The translations under genes were made by a program, and so were the position numbers. This document shows, in pieces, positions 15,616 through 23,519 of a DNA stretch of 64,000 nucleotides (its first letter is position 1; every line of letters starts with the position of its first letter). The stretch is from Enterocloster alcoholdehydrogenati (GTDB lineage Bacteria; Bacillota; Clostridia; Lachnospirales; Lachnospiraceae): contig NZ_BLTJ01000001.1 in assembly GCF_013282095.1 (NCBI RefSeq), positions 372,001-436,000 of the forward strand, in the 5' to 3' direction. A model generated the notes under the pieces. The model saw nothing but the letters and a program-made list of their open reading frames with translations, searched no databases and had not been told where the DNA came from.

Positions 15616-18333
15616 ATGAATTACGGAACACATGAGTCTGAGCGCAGGCTTAAGGCTCTCCAGTCAAAATCAGCCAAATACACCTCAAAGCTGTTCTTTA
15701 ACATCTTTAAGGCTTTTTTTGTGTTGTTTCTGTTTCTGGCTGTAGCAGGTACAGCCATAGGTTTCGGTATGATTAAAGGAATCATTGACAATGCCCCCTC
15801 TGTGGACATCATGAACATTCAGCCGGACCGTTTTGCAACCACTGTCTATGACGCGGACGGCAATCTGACCGATACCCTGGTCACCAGCGGCTCCAACCGC
15901 GAGTCCGCCACCTATGAGGAGCTTCCCAAGGATCTGATCAACGCCTTTGTGGCTATTGAGGACTCCCGTTTCTGGTCCCACGACGGCATAGACCTGCGAT
16001 CCATCGCCAGAGCCGTTCACGGTCTCATCAGCGACGATTATTCCGGCGGCGGAAGCACCATTACACAACAGCTGATCAAAAACAATGTTTTCTCCGGCGG
16101 TATGGAGACAAGCTGGGGAGCGCGCATTGAACGAAAGCTTCAGGAGCAGTATCTGGCCGTACAGCTGGAAAAGAATTCCGGCATGAGCAAGGAAGAAACA
16201 AAAAAAGTCATCATCACCAACTATCTCAACACCATCAACCTGGGCTACAATACCCTGGGCGTTAAGGTGGCCGCACGGCGGTATTTCAATAAAGAAGTCT
16301 CCGATCTGACGCTCTCTGAATGTGCGGTTCTCGCCTCCATCACCAAAAACCCCTCCCGTCTTAATCCCATTTCCGGCGCTGAAGATAATGCCGAACGGCG
16401 CAGGATCGTCCTTCAATATATGTATGAGCAAAACTATATCACAAAGGACGAGCTGGAGGAGGCTCTGGCAGATGATGTTTATGATCGGATCCAGAATGTA
16501 AATACTGCCGCCCAGGAGACCAATTCCCACTACAGCTATTTTACAGACGAGCTGGTGGAACAGGTGATTGATGCATTGATGAAAGAGTTAGGCTATACGG
16601 AAAGTCAGGCGAGAAATCTCCTCTATGCCGGGGGCCTTAAGATCTATACGACCCAGGATCCGAAGATTCAGGCCATTGTGGATGAGGAAATCAATAACCC
16701 CGACAACTACACAGTGGCCAAATATTCTGTAGAATACCGGCTGTCTGTCACCCATGCGGATGGAACTACGGAGCATTATTCAGAAGAAAATCTGAAATCC
16801 TACCGCAAAAATGTACTTGGGGATGCCTCCTTTGAGGGACTTTATGGCAGCAAGGAAGCGGCGCAGGCAGACATTGACCAGTACAAAACATGGCTGTTAA
16901 AGGACGGCGATCAGATCATCGGAGAACGCCAGAACATGATCCTGCAGCCTCAGGCTTCTTTTGTACTCATGGACCAGCATACCGGGGAGGTAAAGGCATT
17001 AAGCGGAGGCCGCGGGGAAAAGACTGCCAGCCTGACTCTAAATCGAGCCACCGGCATCTACCGTCAGCCCGGTTCTGCATTTAAGGTTATCACCGCCTTT
17101 GCACCGGCCCTTGACGCCTGCGGCGCTACCCTGGGCACGGTTTACTATGATGCGCCCTACACGGTAGGCACGAAAACCTTTAAAAACTGGTGGAAATCCA
17201 GCTATGGATTTACCGGCTATTCCAGTATCCGGGACGGTATCATCTACTCCATGAACATCGTTGCCGTGCGGACTCTGATGGAAACGGTTACGCCGCAGCT
17301 GGGCATGGAATATGCTCAGAAAATGGGCATAACATCTCTGACAAAAGATGATTTAGGCGCGGCCCAGGCACTGGGCGGACTTACCAAGGGCGTTTCCAAT
17401 CTGGAAATGACCGCTGCCTACGCCTCCATTGCCAACAGCGGTGTATATACAAAGCCGCGGTTCTTTACAAAAATCCTGGATCATGACGGCAAGGTACTGA
17501 TCGACAACACGCCTGAGACAAAACAGGTGTTAAAGGACTCCACTGCGTTTCTGCTGACCGACGCCATGTCTGACTCTATGAAGAGCAACCGCAAATTTAC
17601 CCGCTCCGGCGTATCCATCACCTCTACCAGCACCCGTGCGGCGCTTACCAGTATGTCCGCTGCCGGAAAAAGCGGTACCACTACCGGAAACAACGACGTA
17701 TGGTTTGTAGGTTTTACCCCTTACTATACCGCCGGTATCTGGGGCGGCTGCGACAACAACCAGAAACTAACCCATGGAAATGTAAATAACGGCGGTACCT
17801 CCTTCCACAAAAATATCTGGCGCAATATTATGAACCGGGTTCATGAGGGAATGGAGGATCCCGGCTTTACTGTCCCGGACAGCATAGAAACGGCAGAGAT
17901 CTGCCGCAAGTCCGGAAAACGGGCCGTAGCAGGCGTCTGCGACCACGATCCAAGAGGAAATGCGGTCTACACCGAATATTTCGCCAAGGGCACCGCCCCC
18001 ACTGAGGTCTGCGACAAACACGTAGCTGTCACCGTATGCGCCCAGTCGGGTATGCGGTCTACCCCCTACTGCCCGGAAAAGACCACAAAAATTTTCATGG
18101 TGCTTCCAGAGGGAGAAGAAAATCTGGCTACGGATGATTCCGTATTTGCCATCCCCGGATACTGCACCATCCATTCCGGCAATTCTACGGTAATTTCGCC
18201 TTCTTCCGGTTCCGGCGAGACGCAAAACGGCACTGACAGCGGATCCGGCGGCGTGACCATCTCCCCCATCGGCCCAGGGTATGAACCCCAGACACGGCCT
18301 TCCTGGGAGACTTCAGGCCCCGGAGCCCGGTAA
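15616..18333 (+). CDS. Class A penicillin-binding protein (bifunctional transglycosylase/transpeptidase)
   Basis: A 905-aa PBP1a-type enzyme that polymerises and cross-links peptidoglycan outside the membrane. A cytoplasmic tail of about 30 residues precedes one membrane anchor (about 33-55). The GT51 domain shows EDSRFWSHDG, with catalytic Glu near residue 115, and GGGSTITQQLIKN. The transpeptidase domain carries SAFK (Ser near 487), SMN (near 545) and KSGT (near 685), all intact. The C-terminus is a cysteine-containing segment followed by a Ser/Gly/Thr-rich tail. The ATG at 15616 follows AAAGGAG by 5 nt; an upstream frame from 15529 overlaps the promoter and is rejected. It is monocistronic and convergent with the EAL gene. 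Confidence 0.95.
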   Translation: MNYGTHESERRLKALQSKSAKYTSKLFFNIFKAFFVLFLFLAVAGTAIGFGMIKGIIDNAPSVDIMNIQPDRFATTVYDADGNLTDTLVTSGSNRESATYEELPKDLINAFVAIEDSRFWSHDGIDLRSIARAVHGLISDDYSGGGSTITQQLIKNNVFSGGMETSWGARIERKLQEQYLAVQLEKNSGMSKEETKKVIITNYLNTINLGYNTLGVKVAARRYFNKEVSDLTLSECAVLASITKNPSRLNPISGAEDNAERRRIVLQYMYEQNYITKDELEEALADDVYDRIQNVNTAAQETNSHYSYFTDELVEQVIDALMKELGYTESQARNLLYAGGLKIYTTQDPKIQAIVDEEINNPDNYTVAKYSVEYRLSVTHADGTTEHYSEENLKSYRKNVLGDASFEGLYGSKEAAQADIDQYKTWLLKDGDQIIGERQNMILQPQASFVLMDQHTGEVKALSGGRGEKTASLTLNRATGIYRQPGSAFKVITAFAPALDACGATLGTVYYDAPYTVGTKTFKNWWKSSYGFTGYSSIRDGIIYSMNIVAVRTLMETVTPQLGMEYAQKMGITSLTKDDLGAAQALGGLTKGVSNLEMTAAYASIANSGVYTKPRFFTKILDHDGKVLIDNTPETKQVLKDSTAFLLTDAMSDSMKSNRKFTRSGVSITSTSTRAALTSMSAAGKSGTTTGNNDVWFVGFTPYYTAGIWGGCDNNQKLTHGNVNNGGTSFHKNIWRNIMNRVHEGMEDPGFTVPDSIETAEICRKSGKRAVAGVCDHDPRGNAVYTEYFAKGTAPTEVCDKHVAVTVCAQSGMRSTPYCPEKTTKIFMVLPEGEENLATDDSVFAIPGYCTIHSGNSTVISPSSGSGETQNGTDSGSGGVTISPIGPGYEPQTRPSWETSGPGAR

Positions 18334-18340
18334 AACAAAA

Positions 18341-18400
18341 ACAGCTGCAGCAAACGGTCACATTATCAGATGATGTTCCGTTTTGCTGCAGCCGTTTTTT
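18341..18400. terminator. Bidirectional terminator, PBP and EAL genes
   Basis: CTGCAGCAAACGG (18345-18357) pairs with CCGTTTTGCTGCAG (18378-18391), with flanking A and T runs on both sides. T tails exist in both directions (TTTTTT on plus, TTTTTG on minus), fitting the two convergent genes. Confidence 0.85.
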
Positions 18401-18405
18401 ATATA

Positions 18406-19740
18406 TCATTCTTTATCTGGTCGGCGCTGCCTCACCCAGTTTTCAAAGTCCCCGGCAGGCATTGGGCGGGAATAGAAATATCCCTGAACCAGGTCGCAGC
18501 CAGCCTCCTTCAGCCGCTGAATCTGTTCCCCGCTTTCCACCCCTTCAGCTACCACACGGATCTTTAGCTCATGAGCCAGTAAGATTAAGGCATTTACAAT
18601 CTTCCAGCTCTTCTCGCTGCTGCTTGAGAAAAACTGACGATCCAGCTTGATGGTGTCCACATTTAAGTCCTTTAACAGAGCCAGGGAGGAATATCCAAAG
18701 CCAAAATCATCCAGGGAACAGCCAAAACCGCAGGAACGTATTTTTTCTGTAAACGCCTTCATTTCGCCGATCTGAGCAGGATCGAAAAATAGAGATTCCG
18801 TCATTTCCAGTTCAATCTGACCATCTTGGATGTGATATTTTTCCTTAAGTTCCTTCATATCGTTCAGACAGTTTCTGCCCCGCCTGATCAGATGCGCTCT
18901 GGACAGATTGACAGATATACGAAGTTCTGACAGGCCGGTCTGATTCCATCGGCTGAGTATCCGGCACATTCTTTCAAACATATACAGATCCAGACTGCAT
19001 ACTTTTCCATTTCCCTCCAGAAGCGGAACGAATTCTGCCGGGTACACCATGCCATACTGGGGATGATGCCATCTGGCCAGCGCCTCAGCCTCGCAGAAGC
19101 CCTCCTTCTGAAGATATACCTTTGGCTGAAGATATACCTCAAATTCATCATGCTCCAGACCATGGGCAAAGGAATCCCCCAGCCGTTTTTCCCTCAAATT
19201 CCTTGCTTCCAGCGCTTCATTATAAAAAACACAGCCAGACTGGCTCTCACAGTATTCGCTGGCACGAACGGCTCGGTCCTGAAGAATGCGGATATTCAGC
19301 CTGTGATCTGTAATCATGCAGGCCCCCAGCGCGGTTTCCAGATCCATCCCCACAGCCCTAAGTTCCGGAGCGCCTGAAACCTCTTCAAGCATCTGCTCTA
19401 ACCGCTCTCTCACCCGCTCCTCTCTGTCTCCCTCCAAAAGCATAAAATAGTGATCGCATTCGCTTCGTGTTACAATCTCTTCTTTACGGATAGAACGCTT
19501 TAAAATGTTGTAAATCTGTTTTAAAAGAGTATTCCCCGTTTCCACTCCGTAAAGCTCATTGATATTTTTAAAACCGCGGATATTTAAAAAGGCCATTACA
19601 TAAGGCCTTTGGGGCTCCTTTTCAAGTTTTTCCTGAACCCGCAAAAGAAACGCCGCATTGCTGATGCCTCCGGTGAGAGGATCGTTAAAAGCCGCTTCTT
19701 TCATTTTTCTGCGCAATGCCAATATATTCTGTCGTCCCAA
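18406..19740 (-). CDS. c-di-GMP phosphodiesterase with degenerate GGDEF domain (EAL)
   Basis: A 444-aa soluble protein with an N-terminal GGDEF-like domain (residues 10-170) and a C-terminal EAL domain (185-435). At the GGDEF signature position it reads SECDH, so cyclase activity is lost. The EAL domain keeps EALARW, the metal-binding glutamate in EMTES, LDDFGFGYSSL, KLDRQF and VVAEGVE, so hydrolysis of c-di-GMP to pGpG is expected. No N-terminal sensor or membrane segment is present. Translation starts at TTG (19740), with AGGAGG 8 nt upstream; no ATG is suitably placed. It follows the diguanylate cyclase gene by 30 bp, giving an operon with a synthase and a hydrolase of the same messenger. 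Confidence 0.9.
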   Translation of the reverse strand: MGRQNILALRRKMKEAAFNDPLTGGISNAAFLLRVQEKLEKEPQRPYVMAFLNIRGFKNINELYGVETGNTLLKQIYNILKRSIRKEEIVTRSECDHYFMLLEGDREERVRERLEQMLEEVSGAPELRAVGMDLETALGACMITDHRLNIRILQDRAVRASEYCESQSGCVFYNEALEARNLREKRLGDSFAHGLEHDEFEVYLQPKVYLQKEGFCEAEALARWHHPQYGMVYPAEFVPLLEGNGKVCSLDLYMFERMCRILSRWNQTGLSELRISVNLSRAHLIRRGRNCLNDMKELKEKYHIQDGQIELEMTESLFFDPAQIGEMKAFTEKIRSCGFGCSLDDFGFGYSSLALLKDLNVDTIKLDRQFFSSSSEKSWKIVNALILLAHELKIRVVAEGVESGEQIQRLKEAGCDLVQGYFYSRPMPAGDFENWVRQRRPDKE

Positions 19741-19770
19741 TGCTGTCTCCTCCTGTCTGCGGCCGCTCTG

Positions 19771-21663
19771 CTACGGCTTCCCCTGTTCTGCGATCCTATA
19801 GCCGTTTCTTCCATGCCTTTTTACCTCATAAAGAGCCTGATCTGCCTTTTCATAAAGCTCCTTAAAAGCCATTCCCCGCTCCGCTATAGCAATACCAACG
19901 GACGCGCTGATATCCACCCTTTTCTGTTCTCTCTCCCAGGACATTAAAAGAGCCTTATTCACCTTTTTAGCACACTGTTCCAGAGCGAAAAGATCCGGAA
20001 GCTCCTCCAGAAACAAAACAAATTCATCCCCTCCCAGACGGCCCGCCAGATCTGTCTTGCGTATAGAGAATCGGAGGTTTGCGCCTGCCTGCTTAAGAGC
20101 CTGATCTCCCATCATATGTCCCAGAGTATCATTTAAGGTTTTAAAATGATCCAGATCCAGAATAAATAAAGCATCTAACCCCGCCGTCTCTAAGTCCTGT
20201 ATTGTTTTAAGGCGTTCCTCCACGGCTTCCACAAACGTTTCACGGTTATAAAGCCCTGTAAGGGCGTCTGTCCTTGTCTTGCGGCTGATGGTTTCCAGCT
20301 TATGCTTCTGATCCATCTGCTCAGTGTATCCTTCTAAAAAACCTACCGCGCTGGTTTCATCCACAGTCAGCACGTGAATCCTGTTCCACTCCCAGGCTCC
20401 ATCCGCCTTCAGCTGCAGAACCAAGGGTTCCACCTCAAGGCCGCAGATCACTTTTCTGTAAAAATGCTCATACACTCCCCTGTCCTTTTTCTGAATATAC
20501 CCCCTGTCTGTCATAGCTTCCGGTGTAATATTCTCCAAAACATCATATTCGGCATCATCCTGACAGCGGCTGCGGTAGATCTTTACCCGACCTGCGGCAA
20601 GATCCAATTCAAAGGGGGTATCCTGTGTTTTGTCCATCACGATCCGAAACAGCTGATTCTTAATAGCCAGTTCCCGGTTTTTCTGGCTGATCCTGCGGTT
20701 CCCCTCATAGGCCAGCAGGATAACAACGCCAACCACAAGAGCCACAGACAGACTAAACCATAAAAGCATATCCAAAGACAGGCCCTGGATCTCATTCACA
20801 TATCCGTTCAGCTGGTCTGAGGGCATGGCGGAAAATACATACCAGTTGTTGATCCCAAGAGGCTGATAGCTTACATAGCGTCCCTGGCCCCCATATTGAA
20901 AATACAGCATCCCGGACTGATAATTTTCCACTTTCTCCTTAACCTTCTCTACCGTATCCCCTTCCAGGTATTCATACCGTTCCATCTCCTCCCAAAGCAG
21001 CATATCCCGCTCTGTCGCCAGGGCGTTTTCATTTTGCGAGCGGCTTATATAGCGTCCCTTATCATCCACAATCTGAAAATAGAGATCAAAATCCATCTCC
21101 TGATCTATAATATCCGTAATGAATGAAATAGGATACTGCCCCCAGACAGCGCCCTGAATCTGTCCCGCAGTCTCTAAGGGAACCATCACAAGAATCTGGT
21201 CCATATGCTGCCTCTCACTGGTAAAAACATCCGAGATAAAAACCTCTCCCCTGTCCATGACCTTCAGAAAACCCGTCTGATCCACCTGCCAGCCTGTCCC
21301 CGTATCGTCAATGGCATTGCCGTCCCGATCCATCAGACCCGCTATGGTAAAACCGGTCTTATCTCTGATCTGAATCAGCTGATCCACGCTTTCCGGAGAA
21401 ATCAGTTCTCTTTGCCTGGAAAATATCTCTTCACTTACCTCCAGCGTCTCAATACAATGCTTCATCTCATTGCGGATGATTCTTACCACATAATCTGAAA
21501 CATTCCCTATCTGTTCCATATTCTGATCCAGGATCTTTCGATGTATGTGCCTGGAATAACAAAAAAACACCACCAGTATGTTAATTATGGCAAACACAAT
21601 GACCCCTGTGACTAACAAAGCCCATGAGGCCATTTTCCAGCCATTCTTTTTTTGCTCACCCAT
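19771..21663 (-). CDS. Membrane diguanylate cyclase with extracytoplasmic sensor
   Basis: A 630-aa signalling protein. Membrane helices at about 12-34 and 303-325 bracket an extracytoplasmic region of about 265 residues with dCache-like features. A PAS-like cytoplasmic segment follows (about 340-455), then a GGDEF domain with intact RLGGDEF near residue 541-547. RKTD, five residues before GGDEF, matches the inhibitory I-site RxxD, so product inhibition is expected. The protein should make c-di-GMP in response to an external ligand that cannot be deduced. GGGAG precedes the ATG. A long hairpin at 21737-21787 lies in its leader. Confidence 0.92.
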   Translation of the reverse strand: MGEQKKNGWKMASWALLVTGVIVFAIINILVVFFCYSRHIHRKILDQNMEQIGNVSDYVVRIIRNEMKHCIETLEVSEEIFSRQRELISPESVDQLIQIRDKTGFTIAGLMDRDGNAIDDTGTGWQVDQTGFLKVMDRGEVFISDVFTSERQHMDQILVMVPLETAGQIQGAVWGQYPISFITDIIDQEMDFDLYFQIVDDKGRYISRSQNENALATERDMLLWEEMERYEYLEGDTVEKVKEKVENYQSGMLYFQYGGQGRYVSYQPLGINNWYVFSAMPSDQLNGYVNEIQGLSLDMLLWFSLSVALVVGVVILLAYEGNRRISQKNRELAIKNQLFRIVMDKTQDTPFELDLAAGRVKIYRSRCQDDAEYDVLENITPEAMTDRGYIQKKDRGVYEHFYRKVICGLEVEPLVLQLKADGAWEWNRIHVLTVDETSAVGFLEGYTEQMDQKHKLETISRKTRTDALTGLYNRETFVEAVEERLKTIQDLETAGLDALFILDLDHFKTLNDTLGHMMGDQALKQAGANLRFSIRKTDLAGRLGGDEFVLFLEELPDLFALEQCAKKVNKALLMSWEREQKRVDISASVGIAIAERGMAFKELYEKADQALYEVKRHGRNGYRIAEQGKP

Positions 21664-21736
21664 AGCGTCTCCCCCAGTGTATTCGCCTGTCTGTTGGCGA
21701 TTCCATATATATCTTATAATAATCTCAATCGCAAAC

Positions 21737-21787
21737 AGGTACCATCCGCCGATGGGAGAAGTTTCCTCTCATCTGTGGATGGTACCT
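21737..21787 (-). promoter_or_regulatory. Long hairpin in the diguanylate cyclase leader
   Basis: AGGTACCATCC (21737-21747) pairs perfectly with GGATGGTACCT (21777-21787). Inside, after a 3x3 internal loop, a further stem of about 10 bp with one mismatch forms. On the minus strand a TATAAT box lies directly before it, so the transcript could begin with this hairpin. There is no T tail, and it does not match a c-di-GMP riboswitch. It could be a 5' stabilising stem, an operator or a weak terminator for spoVAE. Confidence 0.5.
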
Positions 21788-21832
21788 ATTATAACAGACT
21801 TTTCAGGGGATGAATACAATTTCTTTAATAAA

Positions 21833-22189
21833 TTACCCTTTCATCTTTGGCTTAAACAGCACAGAAGCCAGATAGCCAAAAATCAGCGCTCCGCTGATGC
21901 CGGCGGAAGCGGCCGTAAGCCCTCCTTTAAAGAGCCCCAATGCCCCTTCCTCTTCCAGAGCGGTCTTTACCCCTTTAAAAAGCGTATTTCCAAATCCCAG
22001 AAGCGGCACGCTGGCCCCTGCTCCCGCCCATTTAAGAAACGGCTCATACAGCCCCAGAGCGCCCAATACAGACCCTGAAACCACCAGAAGAACCATGATC
22101 CGGCCCGGCATCAGCTTTGTCTTTTCCATCAGGATCTGAACCAGCGCACAAATCAGGCCTCCAACCACAAATGCCTTGATATAATCCAT
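21833..22189 (-). CDS. spoVAE: Stage V sporulation protein AE
   Basis: A 118-aa integral membrane protein of the SpoVAE (SpoVAEb) family with about four hydrophobic segments and short polar loops (FVVGGLICALVQ, GRIMVLLVVSGSVLG, LKWAGAGASVPLLGFG). SpoVA proteins form the channel that moves dipicolinic acid into the forespore and out during germination. The ATG at 22189 is preferred over the in-frame TTG at 22195 because AAGGAG lies 7 nt before it. It begins 2 nt after the spoVAD stop. spoVAC is not in the window. Confidence 0.93.
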   Translation of the reverse strand: MDYIKAFVVGGLICALVQILMEKTKLMPGRIMVLLVVSGSVLGALGLYEPFLKWAGAGASVPLLGFGNTLFKGVKTALEEEGALGLFKGGLTAASAGISGALIFGYLASVLFKPKMKG

Positions 22190-22191
22190 AT

Positions 22192-23217
22192 TCAATCTCC
22201 TTCCATATGCTCAATGACCACTCCATGGGCAATCCCCGGTATGGTCTGGCCTTCATTATAGCTTACAGTGGACAAAAGAGCTCCGGTAGGTACAAAAAGA
22301 ACCCGTTTCCAGAGTCCCTCCTGCAGCTTTGGAAGAACAGCGGCGCACAGGGTTACGGCAGCACAGCCGCAGCCGCTCCCTCCTGCGTGGGTATCCTGAG
22401 TTTCCTTATTAAAAATCTCCACACCGCAGTCCATGTGAAGCCTGCTTAAGTCACGTCCCTTTTCCTTCATCAAATCCAGTAAAATCCGGCTTCCAATTTC
22501 GCCCAGATCGCCGGTAATGATCTGATCATACCAGGTCTCATCTTTACCCAGATCCTCCAGATTCTGTTCAATGGTGTGAAATGCGGCGGGCGCCATAGCG
22601 GCTCCCATATTCATGGAATCCCTGGCCCCAATATCCACCATTTTTCCGGTGGTCACTGCTGTGATCTTTGCCAGCCCCGATTCTCCCTGGCGTCCAATCA
22701 CCACCGCTCCGCACCCTGTAACCGTCCAGGAGGCCGACATGGGACGCTGGTTTCCATAGGCCAGCGGAAAACGGAACTGCTTTTCTGCTGTTGCAAAATG
22801 ACTGGACGCCATAGATACCACATGATCCGCATAGCCTGCATTCACCATCATGGCTCCCAGACTCATCGCCTCTCCCATCGTAGAACAGGCGCCATAGAGG
22901 CCAAATAAGGGGATCTCCAGATCTACCGTGCCGAAGGAAGTAGCAATCAGCTGTCCCAGCAGATCTCCGGCAAACAGATAACGGATATCCTCCCTGTCAA
23001 GCCCCGCCTTTTCAATCGCAAGTTCTGCCGCCTCCTTCTGCATAGCACTTTCCGCCTGCTCCCAGTTTTCCTTTTCTTTCCCGTCATCCAGTAAATGACG
23101 GTCAAAAAACGGTCCCAGCGGCCCACCGCTTTCTTTCTTTCCGGCCACGCTGGCCGCCCCTGCAATTACCGGCGGCCGGGCAAATTGAACGGTAGCCTTG
23201 CCTTTCTTCTGTTCCAT
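22192..23217 (-). CDS. spoVAD: Stage V sporulation protein AD
   Basis: A 341-aa soluble protein with a thiolase-like fold that binds dipicolinic acid at the inner spore membrane. Recognisable family segments include FDRHLLDD, AELAIEKAGL, the GACSTMGEAM segment and the C-terminal GGSGCGCAAVT and IPGIAHGVVIEH. AGAGGTG precedes the ATG at 23217. It forms a two-gene operon with spoVAE behind a sigma-G-like promoter. The usual first gene, spoVAC, is missing from this locus, so channel composition depends on a copy elsewhere. Confidence 0.95.
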   Translation of the reverse strand: MEQKKGKATVQFARPPVIAGAASVAGKKESGGPLGPFFDRHLLDDGKEKENWEQAESAMQKEAAELAIEKAGLDREDIRYLFAGDLLGQLIATSFGTVDLEIPLFGLYGACSTMGEAMSLGAMMVNAGYADHVVSMASSHFATAEKQFRFPLAYGNQRPMSASWTVTGCGAVVIGRQGESGLAKITAVTTGKMVDIGARDSMNMGAAMAPAAFHTIEQNLEDLGKDETWYDQIITGDLGEIGSRILLDLMKEKGRDLSRLHMDCGVEIFNKETQDTHAGGSGCGCAAVTLCAAVLPKLQEGLWKRVLFVPTGALLSTVSYNEGQTIPGIAHGVVIEHMEGD

Positions 23218-23290
23218 ATATTTTCGCACCTCTTTCCCATATTTTCCCAGAAACGAATCTTTCCAAAATCCACTTCTGACATTCTTACAT

Positions 23291-23320
23291 TAGTATGAAC
23301 GGACGAAGGAAATTTTATGC
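23291..23320 (-). promoter_or_regulatory. Sigma-G/sigma-F-like forespore promoter of spoVAD-spoVAE
   Basis: On the minus strand GCATA (23316-23320) and CATACTA (23291-23297) are separated by 18 nt, a close match to the Bacillus sigma-G pattern. It lies 73 nt before the spoVAD ATG and no sigma-A promoter is apparent there, in keeping with forespore expression. Confidence 0.65.
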
Positions 23321-23347
23321 CTTTTTTGATAAGAAAATGACGGGCAG

Positions 23348-23506
23348 CTATGACTTGGGCCTTTTCCCTGGTTTCATTCCCCAGAATACCACATTCATCA
23401 GAACAACGAGCAGCGCAACCGCAGCCATTGCAATCCAGAATCCCATATCAAGCCCAAACAGAGAACGTGTTCCAAATAAGCGAATCCAAATATTTGTCCA
23501 GTTCAT
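23348..23506 (-). CDS. Small membrane protein trailing mgtA
   Basis: A 52-aa protein with an aromatic N-terminal amphipathic part (MNWTNIWIRLFG), one membrane helix at about 20-43 and a basic tail (KPGKRPKS). The ATG at 23506 is 7 nt after AGGAGGAG, which overlaps the mgtA stop codon, so it is the last gene of the mgtA operon. I recall short proteins of this shape following MgtA-type ATPases in other Firmicutes, but cannot verify it here. By position it may be a pump subunit or modulator, analogous to but not homologous with the small proteins that tune enterobacterial MgtA/MgtB; this is inference. Confidence 0.7.
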   Translation of the reverse strand: MNWTNIWIRLFGTRSLFGLDMGFWIAMAAVALLVVLMNVVFWGMKPGKRPKS

Positions 23507-23519
23507 TTTTTCTCTCCTC

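Noticed and set aside
15685-16530. A 281-codon minus-strand open frame inside the penicillin-binding protein gene
   Set aside because: It lies opposite the conserved transglycosylase domain and looks like codon-bias shadowing.
21664-21832. c-di-GMP riboswitch ahead of the diguanylate cyclase
   Set aside because: The long hairpin lacks the GEMM consensus elements.
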